NCBI RefSeq assembly: GCF_015101885.1
Contig: NZ_CP062941.1
Location: forward strand, 4,154,001 to 4,218,000
Direction of reading: 5' to 3'
DNA from: Massilia litorea
Lineage (GTDB): Bacteria; Pseudomonadota; Gammaproteobacteria; Burkholderiales; Burkholderiaceae_D
DNA length: 64,000 nucleotides
Position numbers and translations under genes: made by a program. The notes under the pieces are model-generated. The model did no database searches. It saw nothing but the letters and a program-made list of their open reading frames with translations, and had not been told where the DNA came from. Of the stretch, positions 36,042-44,810 are shown in pieces. Position 1 is the stretch's first letter. Every line of letters begins with the position of its first letter.

Positions 36042-36480
36042 GTGAACTGGAAGCGCCACCGAATACAGCGCGCTGCATTGCCTGGCATGAACTTTTGCAG
36101 GAACGGCTACGGAATCGCTGGGCGTGTTCGCAGCAGACCGTCTCTGGAAGGTGGAGCCTGCGGCGGCCGAGCGGCTGCTGTACGCAGGCTCCGGATACCA
36201 TTCAGCGGCGTCCCTGCAGCTGCTGATCAATACAGCACCAGTGGAGAAGACGGGGTCTTCGGCCCGGGCGGTTCTTGCCGGACTGGGGAGCTTTCCGAGA
36301 GCGATCGGCTCGACTGGGCAAGAGAGCGCCTGCCTGCCGCGGGCGCGCATGCGGAGACGCTGGCCAGGATTCTCCACACGGACATCGGCGCCAGTCCATG
36401 ATCGACTACGTGAAGCTCAAGAGGACGCGAGGTCTCGGAAAAGGCCGGCGTGATGAAGCCCCAGTCAGCGAGCGTCACTG
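36042..36480 (+). pseudogene. Possible remnant of an AraC/GlxA-type regulator
   Basis: One frame reads ESDRLDWARERLPAAGAHAETLAR and then HTDIGASP before a stop; a shifted frame continues at once with MIDYVKLKRTRG. In AraC-family HTH domains a similar order (DWARERL, AETLAR, then GxSPMDYVKxxRxxRA) is usual. The recognition helix segment between the two is missing. This suggests a gene broken by deletion and frameshift, but the match is short and read by eye. Confidence 0.3.
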
Positions 36481-36623
36481 TGGCATGCTTTTGGGGAATC
36501 GCACCTCGCCTTGAGGCGGGGAAATCCGGTTCGATGCAGCAAGGAAGGTCAAAGATCGAGGCCTTATCTTGTCGTCGACATGATCAGGCCTGGTCGTTTC
36601 TCTTGCCGTGAGCCCGGGATGGC

Positions 36624-37043
36624 TCAGTCGGGGTATAAGCGTTCGAAGACTTCCTTGAACATTAGCCACTGTTGCGGAATCGAAGTGCTCTTCAACTCTT
36701 CCTGATAAACCGCCAGCGCGATTTCAATCGCGGGAATCAGCTGCCGGGTTTTACGGAGCTTGGTTTGTTCGATCAGGTAGTTCACGAGATCGATTGGCCT
36801 GTGCATCTGCATGTCTTGCGGCACCAGAGCCGGGTACGGGACGAAATCTTGAGGATGCGCAGCGTGAAGCAGCAGAAGCGTGTATTCGCCAACCATCGCC
36901 TGAGCACCCAGCGCCCCCAAGCTATTGAGATACTTCAGCTCCAAATTGATGTTGTTGAGCAAATCGTTGTCATTACGACTGATTAGCAACGAGGGCTCAT
37001 CACCTTGCCTGGTGAGTCCCACGATGAGACGTGGATCTTTCAT
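36624..37043 (-). CDS. Hypothetical protein in the tRNA-Val island
   Basis: 139 aa, not recognised. It is soluble and rich in Leu, Asn and Gln, with a predicted helical centre (NDNDLLNNINLELKYLNSL) and no catalytic motif. I chose ATG 37043, which has AAAGGA 7 bases upstream, over an in-frame TTG 6 bases earlier. Base use is visibly less GC-rich than the flanking housekeeping genes, which suggests horizontal origin. It lies in a stretch with alpA and integrase-site remnants. Confidence 0.6.
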   Translation of the reverse strand: MKDPRLIVGLTRQGDEPSLLISRNDNDLLNNINLELKYLNSLGALGAQAMVGEYTLLLLHAAHPQDFVPYPALVPQDMQMHRPIDLVNYLIEQTKLRKTRQLIPAIEIALAVYQEELKSTSIPQQWLMFKEVFERLYPD

Positions 37044-37090
37044 GATCAATCCTTTCTACCCGGCCGGAGCCGGGCATGGACAAATGACGA

Positions 37091-37309
37091 TTAAGGTGCA
37101 GGGTGCGCGCCGTTGTCAGTTAATCTTTTTGCCGTTTCGAAACAGGCAAACATCCGATCGTTAGCTTCTTGCTTGGACATTTCGACCTCTCGGTAAAGGT
37201 CCTGCCCTTTCCTTCCCTTGGCGTTGACGATCGCGTTGCAAACTCTGATCTCCGCGATATTGATGTCCACGCAAATTTGACCCAACTCGGCTTGGGTCTT
37301 GCCTCTCAT
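37091..37309 (-). CDS. Small hypothetical protein in the island
   Basis: 72 aa (MRGKTQAELGQICVDINIAE...), charged and probably helical, not recognised. The ribosome site is weak. It overlaps no firm gene and lies just downstream of the broken alpA-like gene, so it may be a real small island gene or the shifted tail of a longer lost frame. Confidence 0.35.
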   Translation of the reverse strand: MRGKTQAELGQICVDINIAEIRVCNAIVNAKGRKGQDLYREVEMSKQEANDRMFACFETAKRLTDNGAHPAP

Positions 37310-37375
37310 TCCGCTGTCTGGCCCACGAAGGTGCTATCGTCACCCTGCCTGTGGGCCACGAGGACGTGTTTCCCT

Positions 37376-37550
37376 CTATTGGATCCCCTCGCTCTCCAGC
37401 CAGCCCAATGCGAGCTGATGGTTTGAGCTGCGCAGGGAACGTGCCCTGCTTGATGGCTGAGTAGATACTTGACCGCGATAGCCCAGTCATCGACATGACT
37501 TCGCGGATCCGGATGATCCGGCCGCTACCTGGAAGAGTTGGGATTTGCAT
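37376..37550 (-). pseudogene. Frameshifted AlpA-family phage/island regulator
   Basis: The start matches AlpA proteins: RIIRIREVMSMTGLSRSSIYS then AIKQGTFPAQLKPSA. Just after that the frame changes; the other frame carries the expected continuation ALGWLESEG and then stops at 37376. AlpA proteins usually run GWLESEIDxW at this place. A short indel near 37412 and loss of the tail explain this. AlpA regulators accompany integrases of P4-like elements, so this marks an old insertion. Confidence 0.6.
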
Positions 37551-37822
37551 CGCTGCTCCAATAAGGTTGACTGGTCCAAGAGTACCTGTACAGCCCAGGC
37601 AGGAACAGCATCTAACAGCCTGGTTTTCGCCCGGTTAGATTTGCTCATCGGTAGAGGTGGCCGTGAATGTCCGACCGTGGAGGCCAGCCGCAAAGGAGAC
37701 TAGTAGCTGACCGTATCTCAGGTATCAGCCATTTGTCGCCACGCGGCATGTTGACGGGGGCTTCTTCGCGAGTCGCCATCGAAAGGCTCTCATGCTGAGC
37801 AAGTCCCATATTGTCCAGCGAC

Positions 37823-37854
37823 GTACCGGGATGTTTCCCGTACTTTTCCCGTAC
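37823..37854. repeat. Clustered GTAC-containing repeats, possible integrase arm sites
   Basis: TTTCCCGTAC is repeated 11 bases apart and an inverted near-copy precedes it. The cluster is 56-87 bases from the 3' end of tRNA-Val, a distance common for integrase arm sites at tRNA targets. No integrase gene remains in the window. Confidence 0.4.
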
Positions 37855-37890
37855 AAAGAAAAAGGGCCTGTAACGCAACGTTACAGGCCC
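37854..37890 (-). terminator. Intrinsic terminator of tRNA-Val
   Basis: Perfect 12-bp stem GGGCCTGTAACG / CGTTACAGGCCC (plus-strand arms 37864-37875 and 37879-37890) with a CAA loop. On the minus strand it ends in TTTTTCTTTG, 20 bases after the tRNA. Confidence 0.92.
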
Positions 37891-37909
37891 TTGACTTTGC
37901 TAAGAATTC

Positions 37910-37984
37910 TGGTGGGAAGTGCAAGTTTCGAACTTGCGACCCCTGCAGTGTGAATGCAGTGCTCTACCCCTGAGCTAACCTCCC
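37910..37984 (-). tRNA. tRNA-Val (anticodon CAC)
   Basis: 75 nt on the minus strand. The acceptor GGGAGGT pairs with ACTTCCC (one G-U), followed by A and an encoded CCA. The D-arm starts GCTCAGGGGTAGAGC. The anticodon stem CTGCA/TGCAG holds the loop TTCACAC, giving CAC, which reads GUG. The T-arm is GCAAG-TTCGAAA-CTTGC. It has its own promoter and terminator. Confidence 0.97.
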
Positions 37985-37998
37985 TGACAACGAGGCGT

Positions 37999-38027
37999 AT
38001 TATGCCAAAAACTTTCTCTACCGTCAA
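37999..38027 (-). promoter_or_regulatory. Promoter of tRNA-Val
   Basis: On the minus strand TTGACG (38022-38027) and CATAAT (37999-38004) are 17 bases apart, with GC-rich sequence after the -10. The -35 overlaps the dnaQ stop codon. Confidence 0.85.
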
Positions 38028-38731
38028 ACTTTTGGCGAATAATTTCTCCACACGCATTCGCCTTTGACGCCTTTGTCGAGGCCGGCAAGCACTTCGTCGT
38101 GGAATGCCAGTTCGTCCGCACTGGCCGCGACGACGATGATCTCGCCCAGCGGCACGGCGTCGAGCTCGATGCCGTCGCTGGTGGATTCCGCCTCGTGGTC
38201 CATCGACAGCGAGTTCTGGCCGCGCGTCATGGCGAGATACACATCGGCCAGCAGCTCCGAGTCGAGCAATGCGCCGTGCAGCTTGCGGTGGGCGTTCGAG
38301 ACGCCGTAGCGGTCGCAGAGGGCGTCCAGCGAGTTGCGTTTGCCCGGATGCATTTCCTTGGCGTTGACCAGTGTGTCGATCACGCCGCTGCAATGCGACG
38401 TAAAACTCGGCAGGCCGAGCCGCTGGAATTCGGCGTTGAGAAAACCCAGGTCGAACGGCGCGTTATGGATGATGACTTCGGCGCCGGAGATGTAGGCGCG
38501 AAGCTTCTCGGCGATCTCGTGGAATTTCGGCTTGTCGCTGAGGAACTCGGTGGTCAGGCCGTGCACCGCGAGCGCAGCCTCGTCGGACTCGCGCTCGGGG
38601 TTGATGTACTCGTGAAAATTGTTACCGGTGAGCGTGCGATTGACCAGCTCGACGCAGCCGATTTCGATGACGCGGTCGCCCGTGCGTGGATTCAGGCCGG
38701 TGGTTTCGGTATCGAGGACAATCTGGCGCAT
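38024..38731 (-). CDS. dnaQ: DNA polymerase III epsilon subunit (3'-5' proofreading exonuclease)
   Basis: 235-aa proofreading subunit of the replicase. DEDDh exonuclease motifs are complete: DTETTGLNP (D and E, residues 7 and 9), HNAPFDLGFL and HGALLDSELLADVY. The C-terminal 50 residues would bind the alpha subunit. It is the last gene of methyltransferase-rnhA-dnaQ, 55 bases after rnhA. In enterobacteria dnaQ is divergent from rnhA; here they are co-directional. Confidence 0.96.
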   Translation of the reverse strand: MRQIVLDTETTGLNPRTGDRVIEIGCVELVNRTLTGNNFHEYINPERESDEAALAVHGLTTEFLSDKPKFHEIAEKLRAYISGAEVIIHNAPFDLGFLNAEFQRLGLPSFTSHCSGVIDTLVNAKEMHPGKRNSLDALCDRYGVSNAHRKLHGALLDSELLADVYLAMTRGQNSLSMDHEAESTSDGIELDAVPLGEIIVVAASADELAFHDEVLAGLDKGVKGECVWRNYSPKV

Positions 38732-38786
38732 GGCTGGCTAATCTTGAGTAAAGGCAAGACGAGAGTATAGCGCATGCGCCCCTGGA

Positions 38787-39227
38787 TCAGCGTCGTACGG
38801 TGGTCACACCCCGGTTCGCCAGCACGTCGGCGCGCTCGTTGCCGGGATGGCCGTTGTGGCCGCGTACCCAGCGCCATTCGACCGTGTGCTGCTGCTGGGC
38901 CAGGTCGAGCGCCTTCCACAAATCGTCGTTCTTGACGGGCTCCTTGGCCGCGGTCTTCCAGCCGCGTGCCTTCCAGCCGTGGATCCATTCCGAAATGCCC
39001 TTCTGCACGTACTGGCTGTCGGTGTGCAGCACCACGTCGCAGGGCCGGTTCAGGACGCCCAGGGCCTCGATCACGGCCTTCAACTCCATGCGGTTGTTGG
39101 TCGTGTTCAGCTCGCCGCCAAAGATTTCCTTCTCGTGCCCGTCGGCCACCAGCAGCGCGCCCCAGCCGCCGGCGCCCGGATTGCCCTTGCAGGCGCCATC
39201 GGTAAAAATTTCCACTTTCGTCGTCAT
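38787..39227 (-). CDS. rnhA: Ribonuclease HI
   Basis: 146-aa enzyme that degrades RNA in RNA-DNA hybrids. All four metal-binding acids are visible: D in [12 protein letters not shown] in [12 protein letters not shown] in LHTDSQYV and D in GNERADVLA. The length is normal for the bacterial HI type. It is 24 bases after the methyltransferase gene. Confidence 0.96.
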   Translation of the reverse strand: MTTKVEIFTDGACKGNPGAGGWGALLVADGHEKEIFGGELNTTNNRMELKAVIEALGVLNRPCDVVLHTDSQYVQKGISEWIHGWKARGWKTAAKEPVKNDDLWKALDLAQQQHTVEWRWVRGHNGHPGNERADVLANRGVTTVRR

Positions 39228-39251
39228 GCCAGGCGGTCTTTCCTTGATTCT

Positions 39252-40025
39252 TTATTCTCTGTTGGTTGCCGGGACAGCCTGCGGCGCCCGGCTCGACTTC
39301 TTGTTCCACGCCGGCCCGATCAGGTGCATGCCTTTCACGCGCTTGATCGCGTGCACGATGTAGACGGCGCCAAGGTAGGGCCACCACTTCTGCCCTGCCC
39401 CTTCCATCACCGCGAAGCGGTTGATCCACTGGGCCGTGCGAAACGGTGGCGCGTAACAGCCGAAATGGCTGCGCGTGACGCCAAGATTCAACAATTTTAA
39501 CCAGTCTTTCATGCGGGGCATAGAGATGAATTCGCCTGCCGCCGGCAGGTAGCCGCTGCGCGTGACCTTGCCCAGCCCCTGGCGCACGCCCCACAGGCTG
39601 GCCGGATTGAAGCCGCAGATGATCACCTGCCCTTCGGGGATCAGCACGCGCTCGACCTCGCGCAGCACCTGGTGCGGCTCGGCCGCGAACTCGAGCACGT
39701 GCGGCAGCACGACCAGGTCCAGGCTTTGCGAAGCGAAGGGCAGCTCGGCGAAATCGAGGGCCACGGCGATCTGCTTGCCGCTGGCGGCGAACTCGAGTTC
39801 GTCGAAGGTCGAGGTGCGCGTTGCCGCCTGCCACTTGTTCGGCATACGGTTCGCGGCCAGGGCGTCGATCTGCGGGACGCCGATCTGGACCGCGTTATAG
39901 CCGAAGATATCGGCCGTCAGCTCGTCGAGGCAAGCCTGCTCGAAGGCGCGCACATAGGCGCCTGCCGGGGAAAGCAGCCACTCGTCGAGCGCTATAATGG
40001 ATTTTTCTGACGCAGCGCTATCCAT
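39252..40025 (-). CDS. SAM-dependent methyltransferase-like protein (YafS-type)
   Basis: 257-aa class I methyltransferase-like protein. It has [33 protein letters not shown], the Methyltransf_11 pattern for the mid and late strands; the first SAM loop is poorly conserved ([17 protein letters not shown]). It lies between gloB (divergent) and rnhA, the position of yafS in E. coli, which supports orthology. The substrate is not known. Its start is only 11 bases from the gloB start. Confidence 0.8.
   Translation of the reverse strand: MDSAASEKSIIALDEWLLSPAGAYVRAFEQACLDELTADIFGYNAVQIGVPQIDALAANRMPNKWQAATRTSTFDELEFAASGKQIAVALDFAELPFASQSLDLVVLPHVLEFAAEPHQVLREVERVLIPEGQVIICGFNPASLWGVRQGLGKVTRSGYLPAAGEFISMPRMKDWLKLLNLGVTRSHFGCYAPPFRTAQWINRFAVMEGAGQKWWPYLGAVYIVHAIKRVKGMHLIGPAWNKKSSRAPQAVPATNRE
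39993..39998 (+). promoter_or_regulatory. Candidate -10 box of gloB
   Basis: TATAAT lies 39 bases ahead of the gloB ATG and inside the first codons of the divergent methyltransferase gene. No clear -35 is present. Confidence 0.4.
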
Positions 40026-40036
40026 GCCACCCTCTC

Positions 40037-40861
40037 ATGCAAACCAGACCAGATTCCAACGGCGATCACGCCGCGCGTAATGATTTGAGTGTCCTGACCA
40101 TACCAGCGTTCAAGGATAATTATCTTTGGCTGATCCACGACGGGTCGAACGCCGCCGTCGTCGATCCCGGCGATGCGGCGCCCATCCTGGCGGCGCTCGC
40201 CGCGCACGGCCTGACCCTTACCGCCATTCTACTCACCCATCACCATGCTGACCACATTGGTGGCGTGCCCGCCCTGCTCGACCGTTTCGATGTGCCGGTA
40301 TTCGGCCCGCGCAACGACGGCATCGATGCGGTGACCGAGCCGCTGGGCGAAGGCGACCGCATCACGGTACCGGGCCTGGGACTGGAGCTGGCCGTGCTCG
40401 AGGTGCCGGGCCACACGCTCGGCCATATCGCCTATGTGCGTACCACGCCGGGCCTGCATTGGCTGTTCTGCGGCGACACCCTGTTCGCCGGCGGCTGCGG
40501 CCGCCTGTTCGAAGGGACGCCGGCCCAGATGGCCGCGTCGCTCGACAAGCTCGCCAGCCTGCCCGAGGATACCGAAGTCTATTGCGCGCACGAATACACG
40601 CTGTCGAACCTGCGCTTCGCGCTGGCCGTCGAGCCGGACAACAAAGCACTGGTCCTGCGCATCCGCGACGAGAGCGCCAAGCGCGCGGCCGGGCTGCCGA
40701 CGGTGCCCTCGAGCATAAGCCTGGAGCGCAGCACGAATCCGTTCATCCGTTACCGCGAGCCGGCCATTGCCGAGTCCCTGCTGGCGGCGGGCAAGCTGGA
40801 ACGTGGGGCCGCGCCGGTGCAGGCATTTGCCGCCCTGCGTGAATGGAAAAACGTGTTCTGA
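40037..40861 (+). CDS. gloB: Hydroxyacylglutathione hydrolase (glyoxalase II)
   Basis: 274-aa metallo-beta-lactamase-fold enzyme that hydrolyses S-lactoylglutathione, completing methylglyoxal detoxification. The metal motif is [10 protein letters not shown], with further ligands in [22 protein letters not shown] and CAHEYT. The family's usual beginning ([12 protein letters not shown]) is at residue 19, so the first 16-18 residues may be extra and TTG 40085 is a possible start. Confidence 0.93.
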   Translation: MQTRPDSNGDHAARNDLSVLTIPAFKDNYLWLIHDGSNAAVVDPGDAAPILAALAAHGLTLTAILLTHHHADHIGGVPALLDRFDVPVFGPRNDGIDAVTEPLGEGDRITVPGLGLELAVLEVPGHTLGHIAYVRTTPGLHWLFCGDTLFAGGCGRLFEGTPAQMAASLDKLASLPEDTEVYCAHEYTLSNLRFALAVEPDNKALVLRIRDESAKRAAGLPTVPSSISLERSTNPFIRYREPAIAESLLAAGKLERGAAPVQAFAALREWKNVF

Positions 40862-41044
40862 ACCGGCACTGCCGGCCTCGTGCAGCTCCCTCTCCCCTTC
40901 GGCCCTGCCAGCCTGGCGTGGACGCGTGCGTGGCCGGGCGCTGCATTTTGCTGCCTTTCCTGTGTTGGTTAGTTACATTTCGAAGGTGCGCACCCTTCCC
41001 CCGATGCGGGCACCTCATGCATGCCACAGGCGAACGACGCCCGC

Positions 41045-41078
41045 AAAAAAAGGCGCCGTCGCGATGACGGCGCCTTTT
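41045..41078. terminator. Bidirectional intrinsic terminator between gloB and aceB
   Basis: GGCGCCGTC (41052-41060) pairs with GACGGCGCC (41066-41074) around a 5-base loop, with seven A before and TTTT after. It lies 16 bases after the aceB stop, read on the minus strand. Confidence 0.9.
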
Positions 41079-41094
41079 CCCATACCGGCCTGAC

Positions 41095-42684
41095 TCAGAT
41101 TTCTTCGTACAGCGGCAGCGTCAGGAATTCCGCGAACTGTTCCGAGGTCGACATTTGCTCGAAGATCTCCGCGGCGCGCGCATAGCTCGGGTTGTCCCCG
41201 TTCGGCGCTGCTGCCTTGGCGTTCGCCAGTTCTTCCGGAATCATCGCGCGCACCATCTCGGCGGTCACCTTGCGGCCGTCGTCCAGCACGCCCTTCGGCG
41301 AACGGATCCACTGCCACACCTGCGAGCGGCTGATCTCGGCGGTGGCGGCATCTTCCATCAGGTTATGAATCGGCACGCAGCCATTGCCCGCCAGCCAGGC
41401 GCCCAGGTAGTGGATACCGACGTTGATGTTGTAGCGCAGGCCCGCTTCCGTGATCGGCGCTTCCGGCTTGAAGTCGAGCAGTTGCGCGGCAGTGACTTCG
41501 ACGTCCGGACGCTGCTTCTCGATCTGGTTCGGCTTGTCGCCGAGCACCTTCTTGAATTCCGTCATCGCCAGCTCGACCAGGCCCGGGTGGGCGACCCAGC
41601 CGCCGTCGTAGCCGTCGGTCGCATCGCGCGCCTTGTCGGTACGCACGCCGCCCATGGCGATCTCGTTCTTTTCCGGATCGTTCTTGATCGGGATGAGCGC
41701 TGCCATGCCGCCGATCGCCGGCGCGCCGCGCTTGTGGCAGGTCTTCAGCAACAGCAAGGCATAGGCGCGCATGAAGGGCGCGGTCATCGTCACCTTCGGG
41801 CGGTCGGCCAGGCAGAAGTCCTTGTCATTCTTAAATTTCTTGATGCACGAGAAGATGTAATCCCAGCGGCCCGCGTTCAGGCCGGCGCTGTGCTCGCGCA
41901 GTTCGTACAGGATCTCGTCCATCTCGAAGGCAGCGACGATGGTCTCGATCAGCACGGTCGCCTTGATCGTGCCACGCGGCAGGCCCAGCGCCTCTTGCGT
42001 CGCGATGAAGATGTCGTTCCACAGGCGCGCCTCGAGGTGCGATTCCATCTTCGGCAGGTAGAAGTACGGGCCGGCGCCGCGCGCCAGCTGCTCTTTCGCG
42101 TTATGGAACATGAACAGGGCGAAATCGAAGATGCCGCCCGAGATGCGCTTGCCGTCGACCAGCACGTGCTTTTCGTCGAGGTGCCAGCCGCGCGGACGCA
42201 CGACCAGGGTCGCGACCTTGTCGTTCAGCTTGTAGGTCTTGCCGTTCTGCTCGAGCGAGATCGTGCGGCGCACGGCGTCGCGCATGTTGATCTGGCCGGT
42301 AATCTGGTTGTCCCAGTTCGGCGTGTTCGAATCCTCGAAGTCGGTCATGTAGCTGTCGGCGCCCGAGTTCAGGGCGTTGATGACCATCTTGCGCTCGACC
42401 GGGCCGGTAATTTCAACGCGGCGGCACTCCAGCGCTTGCGGGATCGGCGCGATTTTCCAGTCGCCGTTGCGGATGTGGGCGGTCTCGGGCAGGAAATCCG
42501 GGCGCTCGCCGGCGTCCAGGCGTTTCGCGCGCTCGACGCGGGCGGCAAGCAGCTCCTGGCGGCGCGGCTCGAATTTTCGCGTCAACATCGCGACCAGTTC
42601 GAGCGCCTCGGGCGTGAGGATTTGTTCGAAACCGGGCTTGATCTCGGCCGAGATTTCCAGGCCTTGCGGGGTGGCGATGGTCAT
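41095..42684 (-). CDS. aceB: Malate synthase A
   Basis: 529-aa enzyme that condenses glyoxylate with acetyl-CoA to malate, second step of the glyoxylate shunt. It shows [61 protein letters not shown] and the C-terminal [20 protein letters not shown] lies 7 bases ahead of ATG 42684. It is separated from aceA by tRNA-Val and the dnaQ block. The divergent LysR gene may regulate it. Confidence 0.96.
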   Translation of the reverse strand: MTIATPQGLEISAEIKPGFEQILTPEALELVAMLTRKFEPRRQELLAARVERAKRLDAGERPDFLPETAHIRNGDWKIAPIPQALECRRVEITGPVERKMVINALNSGADSYMTDFEDSNTPNWDNQITGQINMRDAVRRTISLEQNGKTYKLNDKVATLVVRPRGWHLDEKHVLVDGKRISGGIFDFALFMFHNAKEQLARGAGPYFYLPKMESHLEARLWNDIFIATQEALGLPRGTIKATVLIETIVAAFEMDEILYELREHSAGLNAGRWDYIFSCIKKFKNDKDFCLADRPKVTMTAPFMRAYALLLLKTCHKRGAPAIGGMAALIPIKNDPEKNEIAMGGVRTDKARDATDGYDGGWVAHPGLVELAMTEFKKVLGDKPNQIEKQRPDVEVTAAQLLDFKPEAPITEAGLRYNINVGIHYLGAWLAGNGCVPIHNLMEDAATAEISRSQVWQWIRSPKGVLDDGRKVTAEMVRAMIPEELANAKAAAPNGDNPSYARAAEIFEQMSTSEQFAEFLTLPLYEEI

Positions 42685-42805
42685 GTGGTGCTCCTTGAAG
42701 GGTGTCAAAAATCCTGTGCAGCGGTTGGCCAATGCCGCCCAGTATAAGCCAGCTTGGCGTTTGCCATATCATCAAGTATATTCAACAGAAAGTAGGCAAA
42801 CGATA

Positions 42806-42827
42806 CATTTGTGCATTTCATTTGTGC
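42806..42827. repeat. Direct repeat CATTTGTGC upstream of the LysR gene
   Basis: CATTTGTGC occurs at 42806-42814 and 42819-42827 with a 13-base period in the 183-base gap between aceB and the LysR gene. It may be a binding site or chance. Confidence 0.35.
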
Positions 42828-42867
42828 GTATTTGTCACAGATGGTGCATCACGATTACAGGAGCGGC

Positions 42868-43791
42868 GTGGGAAAGTTCAGGGAAATCTCGACCTTTGTC
42901 GAAGTGGTGGCGCGCGGCAGCCTGTCGGCGGCGGCGCGGGCCGAGGGAATCGCGCCGGCGATGATCGGGCGCCGCCTGGACGCGCTGGAAAGCCGGCTCG
43001 GCGTGAAGCTGCTGCAGAGGACGACGCGGCGCCTCGCCCTGACCGACGAAGGCGCGGCCTTTCTCGAGGATTGCCAGCGCATCCTGGCCGAGATGGAAGA
43101 GGCGGAGACGGCCGTGTCCGAACGCAGCGCGCATGCGAAGGGGCACCTGCTGGTGTCGGCCCCGGCCGGCTTCGGACGCCAGCACGTGGCCCCACTGCTG
43201 CCCTCTTTCCTGGCCGAACACCGCGAGGTGACGGTCAACCTGAACCTGAACGACCGCGTGGTCGACGTCGTCGGCGAAGGGGTCGATGTCGCGATCCGCA
43301 TCGCCAGCCTTGGCGACTCGAACCTGGTGGCCGTGAAGCTGGCCGAGAATGCGCGCGTGGTGGTGGCGAGCCCCGCCTACCTGAAGCGCCACGGCACGCC
43401 GCGCACGCTGGCCGACCTGGCGCGCCACAACTGCCTGGCGATCAGCAGCGAAGGCAGCCAGCGCGGCTGGACCTTTCGCGAGCACAACAAAACGGTGACG
43501 CTGAAGGTGGCCGGCAACATGGTTTGCAACGATGGGGAAGTCCTGCACGACTGGGCGCTGGACGGGAAAGGCCTGGCCTGGCGCTCGATGTGGGAAGTCG
43601 GCGCGCACCTCGAGGCGGGGAAACTGGTGACGGTGCTCGACGATTATACGGCGCCGGGCAACGATATCCACGCGGTATTTGCCCAGCGGCGACATTTGCC
43701 GCTGCGGATACGCGCCTTTGTCGACTTCCTGCGGCGCGCTTATGCGCAGCCGGATTATTGGCGGGCGGAAATCAAAGAGGTCGAAACCTGA
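42868..43791 (+). CDS. LysR-family transcriptional regulator
   Basis: 307-aa LTTR with HTH FREISTFVEVVARGSLSAAARAEG then IAPAMIGRRLDALESRLG. It belongs to the group with LNLNDRVVDVVGEGVDVAIRI in the effector domain. I prefer GTG 42868, with AGGAG 5 bases upstream, to ATG 42841 or 42811, which have no ribosome site. It is divergent from aceB, so control of malate synthase is possible but unproven. Confidence 0.88.
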   Translation: MGKFREISTFVEVVARGSLSAAARAEGIAPAMIGRRLDALESRLGVKLLQRTTRRLALTDEGAAFLEDCQRILAEMEEAETAVSERSAHAKGHLLVSAPAGFGRQHVAPLLPSFLAEHREVTVNLNLNDRVVDVVGEGVDVAIRIASLGDSNLVAVKLAENARVVVASPAYLKRHGTPRTLADLARHNCLAISSEGSQRGWTFREHNKTVTLKVAGNMVCNDGEVLHDWALDGKGLAWRSMWEVGAHLEAGKLVTVLDDYTAPGNDIHAVFAQRRHLPLRIRAFVDFLRRAYAQPDYWRAEIKEVET

Positions 43792-43872
43792 GCGGGCGCC
43801 AACACGGCTGAGGAAACGGGTAGCTGTGGCGGCCTTGTGATGACTCCGCCATGCTGTGCGAAAGCGATAGAC

Positions 43873-43905
43873 GAAAAAAAATCCCCGGCAATGCCGAGGA
43901 TTTTT
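43873..43905 (-). terminator. Intrinsic terminator of cspA
   Basis: A 9-bp stem with one mismatch (ATCCCCGGC/GCCGAGGAT, 3-base loop) ends on the minus strand in eight A-complement T. It begins 17 bases after the cspA stop. Confidence 0.85.
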
Positions 43906-43921
43906 CATCGTAACTCAGCGA

Positions 43922-44125
43922 TTAGATCGGCTGAATGTTCGATGCTTGTTTGCCCTTAGGACCCGAGGTCACGTCGAACGAGACGCGCTGGTTCTCTTGC
44001 AGGGACTTGAAGCCTTGGCTCTGGATAGCCGAGAAGTGCGCGAACAGATCTTCGCCGCCTTCATCAGGGGTGATGAAGCCGAAGCCCTTCGAGTCATTGA
44101 ACCATTTAACGATGCCAGTTGCCAT
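43922..44125 (-). CDS. Cold-shock protein, CspA family
   Basis: 67-aa single-domain RNA/ssDNA-binding protein. RNP1 is KGFGFITP and RNP2 is DLFAHFS. It begins [17 protein letters not shown], a near-consensus CspA start. The gene has a long leader of about 105 bases, a strong -10 and its own terminator, so it is monocistronic. Which paralogue, cold-induced or constitutive, cannot be told. Confidence 0.95.
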   Translation of the reverse strand: MATGIVKWFNDSKGFGFITPDEGGEDLFAHFSAIQSQGFKSLQENQRVSFDVTSGPKGKQASNIQPI

Positions 44126-44426
44126 TACAATTTCCTATTTCAGTTAAGTGGGCTTACGCCCGTTTATGATCGTTTGAAGAAGCAAGAAAGAAATGACAGA
44201 CAGACTGCACTACTAGCTCGAACCCAACGATCCCGTATTATACCGAATAAAACCGCGCACAAGCAGTTTTCGCAAAATAAAAAAACAGTGTGCGTAACAA
44301 TGCCGTACACCAACTATTTGCTCGACTATTGCGGGACTCGATTTGCATCGGCACTAGGGAGAATATAGGTCATCGAAGCTTGGCAAGTTTGCGCTGGATC
44401 AAACGGCTCGACGCTAGACTTTTGGC
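44126..44426. other. cspA promoter and long 5' leader region
   Basis: 301 bases without a gene. On the minus strand there is a TATAAT (plus 44237-44242), an AT-rich stretch upstream of it, and a leader of about 105 nt to the cspA ATG. Long leaders of this kind act as cold-responsive RNA thermosensors in CspA mRNAs. No gene was seen between the promoter and the Hpt gene. Confidence 0.65.
44237..44242 (-). promoter_or_regulatory. -10 box of cspA
   Basis: Consensus TATAAT on the minus strand, preceded by GTTTTATTCGG and, further up, by a run of seven T and TTTGCG that could act as an UP element. The -35 is weak (TGCTTG at 17 bases). Confidence 0.65.
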
Positions 44427-44807
44427 CTATGGCAACAGGGAAAACGCGGCGCTGTGATACGCCGGCGCGGGCGCCGCCAGGCCGCTGCGGACAAAATCGT
44501 CCAGTGAAGCCAGCCATGCGCGCCAGTCGTCCTCGCCCACGTGTTCGAAAGCCGTCAGCACGCGCAGGCGCTGCTCGAGTGCGCGCGCGCCCTGCCCCAG
44601 TTCGCGAAAGCCGAAGGTTACCGCGGCGCCGGCCAGCGTATGCAGCAGCGACTGCAGGTCGTCCGCCAGCGCGGGCGCCGGCGTGGCCGGATCGAAGTCC
44701 GCTCCGGCCGCGCCGAGCCGCTGCAGCGTGGCCGGCAGGCCGGCGCGGAAGTCTTCGTTCGCCTGGGTCAAGCGGACAAAGAAGTCCGTATCGTTTGCGC
44801 CCGTCAC
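44427..44807 (-). CDS. Hpt-domain protein
   Basis: 126-aa histidine phosphotransfer-type protein. The candidate phospho-accepting histidine is in LLHTLAGAAVTFGF, which matches the HxLKGxAxxxG pattern of Hpt domains with Ala for Lys. GTG start at 44807, 3 bases after the upp stop. The rest is predicted helical, and it would act as a soluble phosphorelay carrier. No partner kinase is adjacent. Confidence 0.75.
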   Translation of the reverse strand: MTGANDTDFFVRLTQANEDFRAGLPATLQRLGAAGADFDPATPAPALADDLQSLLHTLAGAAVTFGFRELGQGARALEQRLRVLTAFEHVGEDDWRAWLASLDDFVRSGLAAPAPAYHSAAFSLLP

Positions 44808-44810
44808 CGC

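Larger units (their letters stand above)
35710..36623. other. 914-base region without a firm gene: aceA promoter side plus decayed DNA
   Basis: The first 250 bases are AT-rich and hold the aceA control region, including the palindrome at 35821. From about 36040 to 36480 there are broken reading frames with AraC-like fragments (listed separately). The remaining bases up to 36623 show no supported gene. Confidence 0.6.
37551..37909. other. 359-base stretch between the alpA remnant and tRNA-Val
   Basis: No supported gene. The tRNA-proximal part holds TTTCCCGTAC twice (37834-37843, 37845-37854) with an inverted near-copy GTACCGGGA (37823-37831), then a strong terminator. Confidence 0.6.

Noticed and set aside
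37645..37878. A 77-codon minus-strand frame beside tRNA-Val
   Set aside because: It overlaps the tRNA terminator and the repeat cluster, and the product matches nothing I recognise.
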